Shown in pieces: positions 1 to 6,226 of a DNA stretch of 6,226 nt; the stretch's first letter is position 1; each line of letters begins with the position of its first letter. The stretch lies in the NCBI GenBank assembly GCA_013867245.1, contig JACENB010000001.1, forward strand, positions 1 to 6,226. Direction: 5' to 3'. The DNA comes from Nitrosopumilaceae archaeon. Its GTDB lineage: Archaea > Thermoproteota > Nitrososphaeria > Nitrososphaerales > Nitrosopumilaceae. Under the pieces are notes generated by a model. It was given only the letters and a program-made list of their open reading frames with translations. It was not told the origin of the DNA and did no database searches. A program made the translations under genes and the position numbers.

Positions 1-600
1 AGTGGTATTGATGTCATTAGTACAAAAGGGCTTTTTGAATTTACAGTTAATGGAGTTCCAATAAAAGGACCTGAAACAATGATTGAAACAGGAGTGGATA
101 CAGGGAAATTTTATTTGAAATTAGAGTTACCCGATACAACCAAACAAGATGATGTTGTTTTAATTAGATATTTAGATCAATCAGATTCATCAGGAGAAGA
201 GAGGGTTTTAACAAAATCAATTACACTGACAAAAACATTTGCAAAAGTAGAGACATCTGGTGGAGGTTCTAGAATAGGTCAGGAATTCACATTAAGAATT
301 TACGAACCAGATGCAAACAGAGATTCTAAAGATGAGGATAAAATTCCTCTTAGTTCATTTGAATTTAGGGGAGATGGAGGAATTAGAACCACTTTAGCCA
401 ATCCAAAATTTGATGCAAACTCTTGGGCATTAATAGAAACTGGACCAAATACAAGTACATTTGAAGTGAAGATCAAAATTCCTAGAGAATTAGATGGACA
501 AACAATTCACATTGGAGACAAATATGAAATTAGATACATAGACAAAAGCACTCCATCAGGTACAGAGGAAAAAATAATTTTCAAAGGAAGGATTGGATAA
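1..600 (+). CDS. Repeat-containing probable cell-surface protein, C-terminal fragment
   Basis: The frame is open from the first base of the window, so this is the last 199 residues of a longer protein; the ATG at 79 lies inside the frame and is not a credible start. Two copies of a roughly 110-residue beta-rich unit are visible. Each carries an IETG motif (residues 28-31 and 135-138) followed by an alternating 'F-x-K-x-x-x-P' strand. Each then has an IRY(L/I)D motif (55-59 and 167-171) and an S-G-x-E-E turn. An Asp-rich loop (residues 102-113, starting EPDANRDS) lies between them and could bind calcium. This arrangement resembles the Ig-like/cadherin-like repeats of large thaumarchaeal surface or S-layer-associated proteins, so an extracytoplasmic structural role is inferred. 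No C-terminal membrane anchor or sorting motif is present, and the signal peptide, if any, lies outside the window. It is unlikely to belong functionally to the repair operon downstream. The exact family is not recognised. Confidence 0.75.
   Translation, partial: SGIDVISTKGLFEFTVNGVPIKGPETMIETGVDTGKFYLKLELPDTTKQDDVVLIRYLDQSDSSGEERVLTKSITLTKTFAKVETSGGGSRIGQEFTLRIYEPDANRDSKDEDKIPLSSFEFRGDGGIRTTLANPKFDANSWALIETGPNTSTFEVKIKIPRELDGQTIHIGDKYEIRYIDKSTPSGTEEKIIFKGRIG
31..582 (+). repeat. Two diverged tandem protein-domain repeats
   Basis: The coding sequence contains two diverged copies of a domain, about 107-112 codons apart. Matching landmarks are IETG (codons at 82-93 and 403-414) and IRY (163-171 and 499-507). 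An SG-x-E-E turn closes each copy. The first copy may be incomplete at its N-terminal side because of the window edge. The copies match in protein pattern rather than nucleotide sequence, which suggests old duplication rather than recent slippage. Confidence 0.6.
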
Positions 601-633
601 ATGGATCAGGTTTGTCAAGGTTCAGTATAACCT

Positions 634-665
634 AAAGATTTTATTCAAACCAACGAACTATTGTT
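634..665 (+). promoter_or_regulatory. Putative archaeal promoter for the nurA operon (leaderless)
   Basis: The only real gap in the window, 601-665, precedes nurA. It contains a T/A-rich box ATTTTATT at 638-645, preceded by purine-rich AAAG (634-637) that could act as a BRE. The centre of the box is about 25 bp upstream of the GTG at 666, which is the spacing expected if transcription begins at or next to the start codon. No Shine-Dalgarno-like sequence precedes the GTG, which fits a leaderless transcript, common in archaea. The box is a weak match to a canonical TATA element, and AT-rich DNA throws up such matches by chance. Confidence 0.4.
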
Positions 666-1502
666 GTGCTCAATACCGTATACAAGGATGCCATTATCAA
701 CAGAGACAAGATGCTGTCTATTCTAAAGGGTCCAAAATTTGAACAAATTATACAAAAGGCAAGAGAGAATTGGGTTGAATTTACGCCTGTAAAAGAAGAA
801 GTCGTTACTGCAGGAATTGATTCTAGTTTTAACAATACAAAATTTCAAGGAATTGAGCTTTGGGCAACTACAGCAGTTTCCATCAAGGCAGATGGAGAAG
901 TTTTAGTTGATTTACACGAGTCAGGATTAGGCTCAGATACGGACCTTTCACGGATTGCAAGTAAGATGGAGATTGATGCGTGTGAGAAAACAGTGGACCA
1001 AGTCGATTTAGTACTAATGGATGGCTCCTTGCATTCTCAATTCATGACAAGACAATCAACCTTGGATGCACAAGTAGTTAGAACAATGAAAAAAAGAGAC
1101 AATGTTATTTTCATTGCAAAAACATCAAACACCAAAAAACAATTTGAAAAATTAGGTTCGCTGGCGGGGGATATTTTCTACTATAATCATGTTACAAACA
1201 ATCCAGGATTTAGCAAGATATTTGTTGAAAAAAAATATGGTTCAGACAAAGTCATTTCATCTACATTTGTGAGACTAAGCGATTCCACACCGATAATAAA
1301 ATTAGAATTTCTTGGTGAACAACATGATGAAGCAGAGATAAAATCAGTCATGAACAAATTATACAAAACAAGTATCGGTGGATATCCATATGCACTAAAG
1401 CTTGCACACAATAACTGTAAAATATCTGATAAGGAACTTGCAAAAATGGTTAGTTTGTTGGGTCTAAGTAATGAGATCGGTTCTCGTGAGGTATTAGGTT
1501 GA
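666..1502 (+). CDS. nurA: NurA-family 5'-3' DNA end-resection nuclease
   Basis: The product is a 278-residue NurA-domain nuclease, the partner of the HerA translocase. Together they degrade the 5' strand at double-strand breaks to leave a 3' overhang for recombination. The RNase H-like metal-site motifs are visible in order: GIDSS with D52, an acidic segment MEIDACEK (E102/D104/E107), LVLMDGS with D119, AKTSNTKK with K152, and the C-terminal P-Y-A-L-K-L-A-H segment with H248. The GTG at 666 is chosen because the frame is closed by TAA at 633-635 and no ATG lies between; the next ATG (711) would remove 15 residues. There is no Shine-Dalgarno, so leaderless initiation is likely. The stop overlaps the herA start by 4 nt. 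The protein is short for the family (Sulfolobus and Pyrococcus proteins are longer), and all the core motifs are retained. Family assignment rests on motif pattern and on the herA-mre11-rad50 context. Confidence 0.9.
   Translation: MLNTVYKDAIINRDKMLSILKGPKFEQIIQKARENWVEFTPVKEEVVTAGIDSSFNNTKFQGIELWATTAVSIKADGEVLVDLHESGLGSDTDLSRIASKMEIDACEKTVDQVDLVLMDGSLHSQFMTRQSTLDAQVVRTMKKRDNVIFIAKTSNTKKQFEKLGSLAGDIFYYNHVTNNPGFSKIFVEKKYGSDKVISSTFVRLSDSTPIIKLEFLGEQHDEAEIKSVMNKLYKTSIGGYPYALKLAHNNCKISDKELAKMVSLLGLSNEIGSREVLG
1488..1492 (+). promoter_or_regulatory. Shine-Dalgarno site deciding the herA TTG start
   Basis: GAGGT lies 6 nt upstream of TTG 1499, inside the last codons of nurA. In the herA frame a stop (TGA 1487-1489) lies just upstream and no ATG or GTG follows it before 1499, so this site supports TTG as the initiation codon. 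Confidence 0.6.
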
Positions 1503-3031
1503 GTTTAGGATTTGTGATTGGTGAATCAAAGCCAACATTTGTCACTGCGATAACATCAAGAGCTCTTTCAGTTGGAGAATACATCAAGATTGGTTCTGAT
1601 GAAGGAGAAATTCTAGGACTAGTTGAGAAATCATCTGTTACAAGTGCAGCATTTGCAGATGTTAGAAATTTTGATGAAGCAGCTGAGAGCACAGAGATTG
1701 CAGAACTAAACAAGAGAGACAAGACGTTTACTGCACATATTGGAATTTTAGGATTTTTAGATAATTTGAGAAAGGGTCAGTCAATTATTCCTGCAATTCC
1801 ACCTATCCCAGGCACAGAAATCACTCAACCAAGCAAGCAAGACCTTGAGGAAATCTTTAGTCCCAATAATGACGGATGGGTAAAGATTGGAAATCTTTTG
1901 AGAAATAAGACAATTGATGCTAAAGTGAATTTAGATAAAATTGTCTCAAGACATTTGGGAATTTTAGCAATGACAGGTATGGGTAAAAGTAATCTTGTTT
2001 CACTAGTTACAAAACAAATTTCAAAATTAAAAGGAACAGTAATAATTTTTGATTATCACAATGATTACACTACACTAAACATTCCAAGAATTAATGTAGT
2101 TGATGCCAAAATTAATCCAAGATTACTTGATGCAGATCAACTTTCAGAGGTTTTAGAGATAAGAGATGGAGCAAATGTCCAGCAAAGAGTTTTGAGAATG
2201 GCATTTACAAAACATGTCAAAGAATCAAAAGAATTTTGGAGTAAACTGGAAAACGAAGTTGATTTTATCGTAAATTCTGAAGACAAGAAACTAAAGGAGA
2301 TTAGAACGTCAGCATATCGAGTTCAAGACATCATTGATGAAGCTCAAAAAAGATTTGAAGATATCCTAGACCCTGATATGGGTGATCCAATTAGTTTTAT
2401 CAAAGAAGGCCGTACTAATGTACTCAACATTTCAGAGCTGTCAGAGAAACAGGCAAATGTTGCAGTTGCATTTTATTTGCAGCAGTTACTCAAAGATAGA
2501 AAAGATGCAAGTATTGCAAGACACGGTAAGAGTAAAAGAGAAAGAAACTATAGATTCAATTCTCCAATTTTTGTAATTATTGAAGAAGCACATGTTTTCA
2601 TTCCAAAGGATCACGATACCAGCGCAAAATATTGGGCAGCAAAGATTGCCAGAGAAGGAAGAAAGTTTGGATTAGGATTAGGAGTCGTATCTCAAAGACC
2701 TAGAAGTGTGGACCTTAATGTTCTGAGCCAGATGGGCTCTTTTGCCATAATGAAGATAATTCAAGAAGATGATCAGCGCCAAATAGCCTCAGCAACAGAG
2801 TCAACTAGCCGCGAATTAATTGCTCAATTGACCTCACTAAACGTAGGTGACGCAGTTCTGGTAGGACAATGGACCAACCTACCATCACTTGTACACGTAG
2901 AAGAAGTCAAAGAGAAGATAATGGGAGCAGATCAAAGCGCAGTAAATGCTTGGGCTAATGCAGAAAAGATGAAAGAAGTTGCAGTAGAATCAACGCAAGG
3001 ACTAGTTCAAAAAGATTTGTTGTTAGACTAA
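1499..3031 (+). CDS. herA: HerA hexameric DNA translocase (HAS-barrel ATPase)
   Basis: The product is a 510-residue HerA/FtsK-type ATPase, a hexameric bidirectional DNA translocase that drives NurA during end resection. Residues 1 to about 90 form the beta-rich HAS-barrel (starting MSLGFVIGES), which in this family docks NurA. The RecA-like core carries Walker A AMTGMGKSN (157-165, K163) and an FDYHNDY strand (184-190). A helical insertion (about 205-300) follows, then Walker B FVIIEEAH (358-365) with E362/E363. After these comes the AREGRKFGLG stretch (384-393; R385 and R388 are arginine-finger candidates) and the sensor-like SQRPRS (398-403). The C-terminal tail (about 465-510) is probably the extension that latches onto neighbouring subunits. 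The length is typical for HerA. The start is TTG, supported by GAGGT 6 nt upstream. It overlaps nurA by 4 nt (TTGA) and mre11 by 1 nt (TAATG), so translation is probably coupled. Confidence 0.95.
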   Translation: MSLGFVIGESKPTFVTAITSRALSVGEYIKIGSDEGEILGLVEKSSVTSAAFADVRNFDEAAESTEIAELNKRDKTFTAHIGILGFLDNLRKGQSIIPAIPPIPGTEITQPSKQDLEEIFSPNNDGWVKIGNLLRNKTIDAKVNLDKIVSRHLGILAMTGMGKSNLVSLVTKQISKLKGTVIIFDYHNDYTTLNIPRINVVDAKINPRLLDADQLSEVLEIRDGANVQQRVLRMAFTKHVKESKEFWSKLENEVDFIVNSEDKKLKEIRTSAYRVQDIIDEAQKRFEDILDPDMGDPISFIKEGRTNVLNISELSEKQANVAVAFYLQQLLKDRKDASIARHGKSKRERNYRFNSPIFVIIEEAHVFIPKDHDTSAKYWAAKIAREGRKFGLGLGVVSQRPRSVDLNVLSQMGSFAIMKIIQEDDQRQIASATESTSRELIAQLTSLNVGDAVLVGQWTNLPSLVHVEEVKEKIMGADQSAVNAWANAEKMKEVAVESTQGLVQKDLLLD

Positions 3032-4173
3032 TGCAGTTTTCACATATTTCAGATACTCATTTAGGACTAGTACAATATGGTTCAGAGGAACGTGCACAAG
3101 ATGTCTATGATGTGTTCAATCAAGCAATTGACACATCAATAAAAGATCATGTTGATTTTGTAATCTTTGCTGGAGATATTTTTCATGTTCCAAATCCAAA
3201 CGGTACTGCAATTGTACAAATGGCAAATGGATTAAAGCGATTAAAACAAAATAATATAGATTCATTTTTCATTTTAGGAGAACATGACATTAGTAGAATT
3301 AGAACAACTCCTATTCCTTATGTATATCACAATTTAGAATTTTCAAAATATATCGGTCAGGGAAAACCAATTGAACACAAAGGTGTTCTTCTTGCAGGAT
3401 TTGACAAGATAAGAAAAACAGAGATTCCTCAATACGAAGAAAAATTTGCAGAGGTAGACAAAGCTGCTCAAAACTTTTCAGGACATAAAATTTTGGTTTT
3501 ACATCAAGGCATAACAGAGTTCAACAAATTTGCAGGAGAGTTGCAATCAACTGATCTTCCAAAAAACTTTACGTATTATGCTATGGGTCATTTGCATGAT
3601 ACAGATGTCAAAAAATTCAATCATCTAAATGGACCAATTGCATATCCTGGCTCAATTGAACTTACAACAAGTGAAGGTATCAAAGAAACAAAGAAAGGAT
3701 TCTTTGAAGTAGATATTTCAGGACAAGAAGCAAATCCAAACTGGATTCAACTTGATACAAGACCACAGTTTTCATTCAAGACAGATTATCAAGAACTTTC
3801 AAAGACCATAGATGAGATTTCAGAAAAAATTACCAGTCTTGCAAAAAAGCCAGTTGTAGAGGTCAATATTCATGGAGAAAACATAGAGACTGACCACATT
3901 CAGGCACAAATTGCCAGGCTCAATTCCTTGGTTTTGAGATGTTTTTGGAGAATCAGCACAAAGCAGGTTTCAGATTCCTCTGTATTCCTTGACAGACCAA
4001 ACATCATTGATGATGAGATGTATAGACTCTCAGTTGATGCACTAGGCTCAGAGCAGGCAGCTAATCTTGCAATCAAGGAACTACTTCCAGTTTTATCATC
4101 AGGACAAATTCAAGAAGCATCACAAATAATCATTGAGAATTTTGAGAAATTCAAAAAGGAGAAAAAATATTGA
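3031..4173 (+). CDS. mre11: Mre11 nuclease subunit of the Mre11-Rad50 complex
   Basis: The product is a 380-residue metallophosphoesterase that acts as Mn2+-dependent 3'-5' exonuclease and endonuclease with Rad50 at DNA ends. The phosphoesterase motifs are in order: SDTH (D8, H10), GDIF (D49), GEHD (83-86), LHQG (H158) and GHLH (H187, H189). Motif III is normally GNHD; here the metal/phosphate-site Asn is Glu (E84), encoded by GAA at 3280-3282, while the adjacent H85 and all other ligands are kept. A capping domain follows (about 240-330). The helical C-terminus (about 335-380, with a Lys-rich end) is where archaeal Mre11 binds the base of the Rad50 coiled coil. The ATG start overlaps the herA stop by one base and has no Shine-Dalgarno, suggesting coupled re-initiation. 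The stop overlaps rad50 by 4 nt. The length is normal for archaeal Mre11. Confidence 0.95.
   Translation: MQFSHISDTHLGLVQYGSEERAQDVYDVFNQAIDTSIKDHVDFVIFAGDIFHVPNPNGTAIVQMANGLKRLKQNNIDSFFILGEHDISRIRTTPIPYVYHNLEFSKYIGQGKPIEHKGVLLAGFDKIRKTEIPQYEEKFAEVDKAAQNFSGHKILVLHQGITEFNKFAGELQSTDLPKNFTYYAMGHLHDTDVKKFNHLNGPIAYPGSIELTTSEGIKETKKGFFEVDISGQEANPNWIQLDTRPQFSFKTDYQELSKTIDEISEKITSLAKKPVVEVNIHGENIETDHIQAQIARLNSLVLRCFWRISTKQVSDSSVFLDRPNIIDDEMYRLSVDALGSEQAANLAIKELLPVLSSGQIQEASQIIIENFEKFKKEKKY
4158..4161 (+). promoter_or_regulatory. Shine-Dalgarno site deciding the rad50 TTG start
   Basis: GGAG, within the purine run AAAAAGGAGAAAAAA in the last codons of mre11, ends 8 nt before TTG 4170. The next in-frame ATG would fall at residue 118, past the Walker A motif, so the TTG is the only sensible start. 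Confidence 0.65.
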
Positions 4174-6226
4174 TCACATCAGTTGAGCTTGGAGACTTTT
4201 TAGCACACTCAGATACAAAACTAGAATTTGATAATGGAGTAACTGTGTTTGTAGGACATAATGGTGCAGGAAAATCAAGCATCATTGATGCAATTACATT
4301 TGGATTGTTTGGACAACACACGAGGAAATCAAACAAAGGACTAATCAAACGTGGTGCAAACCAAGGATACTCTAAGGTTAATTTTTCAGTTAATGGTAAA
4401 TCATTTGAAGCAGTAAGAAAGATTGACAGTAAAGGAACTCTTTCAGCAAAATTTACTGAGATTGTAGGAGATGAAAAGATAGAGATTGCAGCCGGTGAAC
4501 GAAAACAGTTTGGGGAATCAATGACACAAGAAGTTGAAAAAGCAATTGGGTTAGATTTTGAAAAATTAAAAGTTGCATCAATTGTCCAACAAGGTGAATT
4601 AAATGCGATAATTAATGCAAAGCCAAAAGAGTTCAAAGAGTTACTAAATGCAATAATAGGAATTGACAAACTTGATGTTGCTTCTGAATCCATGAAGACT
4701 GTAAACAAAGAATTTCGTGAAAATATTAGATCAAAAATTGGATACGATGATACACATATTGACATTTTATCAAGGGAATTAGAAAGATATCAAAATGAAA
4801 TCAAAGAATCAGAGCCTCAAAAAATTCAATTACAAACTAAACAAAAGCAATTACAAGAGGAAGTTGATGAATTAAGAAAAAATGTGGAAACTGAAGCCCC
4901 AAAAATTGACAAACTTAATCAACTTGAGACTAGAAAAAGAGAGTTGATTGAATATGCAAAAGAGGCAATTCATGAAATTCAGCAAGAAATTAACGAAAAT
5001 GAGCGTAAAATACGTGATTGTGAGGGGTGTTTTGAGCACGCTAGCCTTAAGGAGGATTTAGAGTCCAAAATCCAAAAGGTAGAGCAGGCAGTAGAAGAGA
5101 CATTAAAGAAAATTCAAGAGATGAAAAGTCAAACCGCATCTCTAAGAGAAAAGCAATCACTTGCTGCAAAACTTCAGCTCAAAGATAACAAATGTCCTGT
5201 ATGTGATTCAGATGTAGAGAAATTAAATCCATTATTCCAAGAAGAACATCTTAAGCAAGAATTAGTGTCACTACAAGAGCAAATAATCTTAAAAGAAAAA
5301 GAACATCAAATGTACAATCAAAAAAGAAAGGAATTCTCAGAAAAACTGCAATCAGCAAGAGATGCAGAAGCAACACTTCGAGCACATTCAATTTCATCTA
5401 AAGAAGAATTGGATAAAATTCAAGAAGAGGTCAAAACAAAAAAAGAGAACATACAAAAAATTCCTTCAACTAACAATTCAAACCTAATGGAGATATCACA
5501 AATTGACTCACATGCAAAGACAATCTTTGAGAATATTTCACAATTGGAATCAGAAACAAGAGGATTTGATGAGCAAGAATTTTTGAATCTTAAAAAAAGT
5601 GTAAATGAAAAACAGATGGAATTATCAAGTATCGATCAAAAGATAGGGGCAATTTTAGAAAAAATTTCAAAAGGTGTTGAGCAAACTAAAATTATTCAAA
5701 GTGCAATTTCAGAATTAAAAGTTGTAAAGGAATACGTTACAAATCTAGATGAGATACAAAATAATGTTTTTAGTAGAGACGGTCCTGTTGCTACAAGTTT
5801 AAGATCATGGGCACTTAATGCAATTTCAGCAAAAGCATCAGAATATCTTGCATTACTTAATACAAAAATTCAAAGAATTCAACTCACAGAAAAAGCCAGA
5901 GACATTTCAATAATTTGTAATTCAAAGAGTGAGGAGTTGGATTTAGAATCACTTAGTGGAGGAGAAAAGGTGAGTGTCGCATTGTCTTTGAGGCTAGGAA
6001 TGGCAAATCTGCTTGGCGCATCAAATCTCAATTTAATGATTCTAGATGAGCCCACTACACATCTTGATGTTGAGAGAAAGAAAGCACTAGTAGGAGTGCT
6101 ATCTCAGTTATCAAATATTTCAAATTCTGAAACACCAATGCAATTTATCATAATCACACACGATGCAGAGATTTTTGAGGATTCTACGGTTGAGCAGATT
6201 TACAAATTCGAATCATCTGAACAAGG
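4170..6226 (+). CDS. rad50: Rad50 SMC-like ATPase, 3' end cut by the window edge
   Basis: The frame is open from TTG 4170 to the window end (685 complete codons, no stop), so the C-terminus is missing, probably by few residues. Rad50 is the ATP-gated DNA-end tethering subunit of the Mre11 complex. The N-terminal lobe has Walker A GHNGAGKS (29-36, K35) and a Q-loop VQQGE (139-143). Coiled-coil arms run from about 175 to 340 and 350 to 530, with the zinc-hook CPVC (C342/C345) at the apex. The C-terminal lobe has signature LSGGEK (595-600), Walker B LMILDE (622-627), D-loop HLD (631-633) and H-loop THD (663-665). All ATPase motifs are intact. The protein, at close to 690 residues, is shorter than the roughly 880-residue Pyrococcus Rad50, so the arms are short. 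An extra CEGC-x2-H cluster (284-290) lies in the ascending arm. The start overlaps mre11 by 4 nt (TTGA) and has a good Shine-Dalgarno. Confidence 0.95.
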   Translation, partial: MITSVELGDFLAHSDTKLEFDNGVTVFVGHNGAGKSSIIDAITFGLFGQHTRKSNKGLIKRGANQGYSKVNFSVNGKSFEAVRKIDSKGTLSAKFTEIVGDEKIEIAAGERKQFGESMTQEVEKAIGLDFEKLKVASIVQQGELNAIINAKPKEFKELLNAIIGIDKLDVASESMKTVNKEFRENIRSKIGYDDTHIDILSRELERYQNEIKESEPQKIQLQTKQKQLQEEVDELRKNVETEAPKIDKLNQLETRKRELIEYAKEAIHEIQQEINENERKIRDCEGCFEHASLKEDLESKIQKVEQAVEETLKKIQEMKSQTASLREKQSLAAKLQLKDNKCPVCDSDVEKLNPLFQEEHLKQELVSLQEQIILKEKEHQMYNQKRKEFSEKLQSARDAEATLRAHSISSKEELDKIQEEVKTKKENIQKIPSTNNSNLMEISQIDSHAKTIFENISQLESETRGFDEQEFLNLKKSVNEKQMELSSIDQKIGAILEKISKGVEQTKIIQSAISELKVVKEYVTNLDEIQNNVFSRDGPVATSLRSWALNAISAKASEYLALLNTKIQRIQLTEKARDISIICNSKSEELDLESLSGGEKVSVALSLRLGMANLLGASNLNLMILDEPTTHLDVERKKALVGVLSQLSNISNSETPMQFIIITHDAEIFEDSTVEQIYKFESSEQ
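5193..5204 (+). other. Rad50 zinc-hook CPVC codons
   Basis: These bases encode Cys-Pro-Val-Cys, residues 342-345, near the centre of Rad50. In this family two Rad50 molecules each give one CxxC to a shared zinc ion, joining the tips of the coiled-coil arms. The following residues (DSDVEKLNP) fit the usual turn before the descending helix. Confidence 0.9.

Larger units (their letters stand above)
666..6226 (+). other. nurA-herA-mre11-rad50 DNA end-resection operon
   Basis: Four same-strand genes are joined by overlaps of 4, 1 and 4 nt with no internal gap, so they are almost certainly cotranscribed and translationally coupled. The set is the conserved archaeal machinery for processing double-strand breaks before RadA-mediated recombination. 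Start codons run GTG, TTG, ATG, TTG. The only candidate promoter lies upstream of nurA. Whether more genes follow rad50 cannot be seen. Confidence 0.9.

Noticed and set aside
601..630. Tiny open frame (ATG at 601, 9 codons) directly after the stop of the surface-protein gene
   Set aside because: It is in the same frame immediately after TAA, has no own ribosome site and no recognisable content; it is most simply chance sequence after the stop.
618..633. Small inverted repeat AGGTT / AACCT with a 6-nt loop, followed by a T-rich stretch, as a terminator for the upstream gene
   Set aside because: The stem is only 5 bp with two to three G-C pairs, and the T-rich stretch is better used as the nurA TATA-like box. 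The evidence is too weak to call.
1450..1722. Minus-strand open frame opposite the nurA/herA junction
   Set aside because: It overlaps two genes with clear motifs on the plus strand and shows no recognisable domain or start signal.
2382..2576. Plus-strand open frame of 64 codons inside herA
   Set aside because: It is out of frame within a well-supported HerA ATPase core and is a shadow frame.
4151..4765. Long minus-strand open frame of 204 codons
   Set aside because: It lies opposite the rad50 N-terminal lobe, whose plus-strand frame has intact Walker A and Q-loop motifs; the reverse frame has no family features.
4170..6226. Possible frameshift or pseudogene in rad50
   Set aside because: I translated the frame from 4170 to the window end and found no stop; all ATPase motifs are in register, so the gene is simply cut by the window edge.
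1..6226. CRISPR array, tRNA/rRNA, insertion sequence or attachment site
   Set aside because: No regularly spaced direct repeats, terminal inverted repeats, transposase motifs or tRNA-like cloverleaf were seen; coding density is nearly complete.

Overview
The window is AT-rich (low-GC, with A/T-ending codons). It reads as a chromosomal segment of a mesophilic archaeon, most likely an ammonia-oxidising Nitrososphaerota (Thaumarchaeota) of the Nitrosopumilus type. The basis is the archaeal nurA-herA-mre11-rad50 set, the mixed leaderless and Shine-Dalgarno gene starts, and an upstream gene with the Asp-rich, IETG-containing Ig-like repeats I associate with thaumarchaeal surface proteins. The assignment is inferred from recalled family features; no search was run.

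Layout, all on the + strand: (1) 1-600 is the 3' end of a gene for a repeat-containing, probably extracytoplasmic protein. (2) 601-665 is a 65-bp intergenic gap with a plausible TATA-like promoter for the next gene. (3) 666-1502 is nurA (GTG start). (4) 1499-3031 is herA (TTG start). (5) 3031-4173 is mre11. (6) 4170 to the window end is rad50 (TTG start), missing only its last codons. The four repair genes overlap by 4, 1 and 4 nt and clearly form one operon. No RNA gene, mobile element, CRISPR array or long non-coding stretch is visible.

Together the four proteins form the archaeal DNA double-strand-break end-resection machine. Mre11-Rad50 recognises and trims the break. The hexameric HerA translocase with the NurA nuclease then resects the 5' strand, leaving a 3' overhang for RadA-dependent recombination. 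This system is well known, so I see no wholly new system here. The details most worth a second look are a second, unpaired CxxC(xxH) cluster in the Rad50 coiled coil, a Glu in place of the usual Asn in Mre11 motif III (GEHD instead of GNHD), nurA placed first in the operon, and twin TTGA stop/start junctions.
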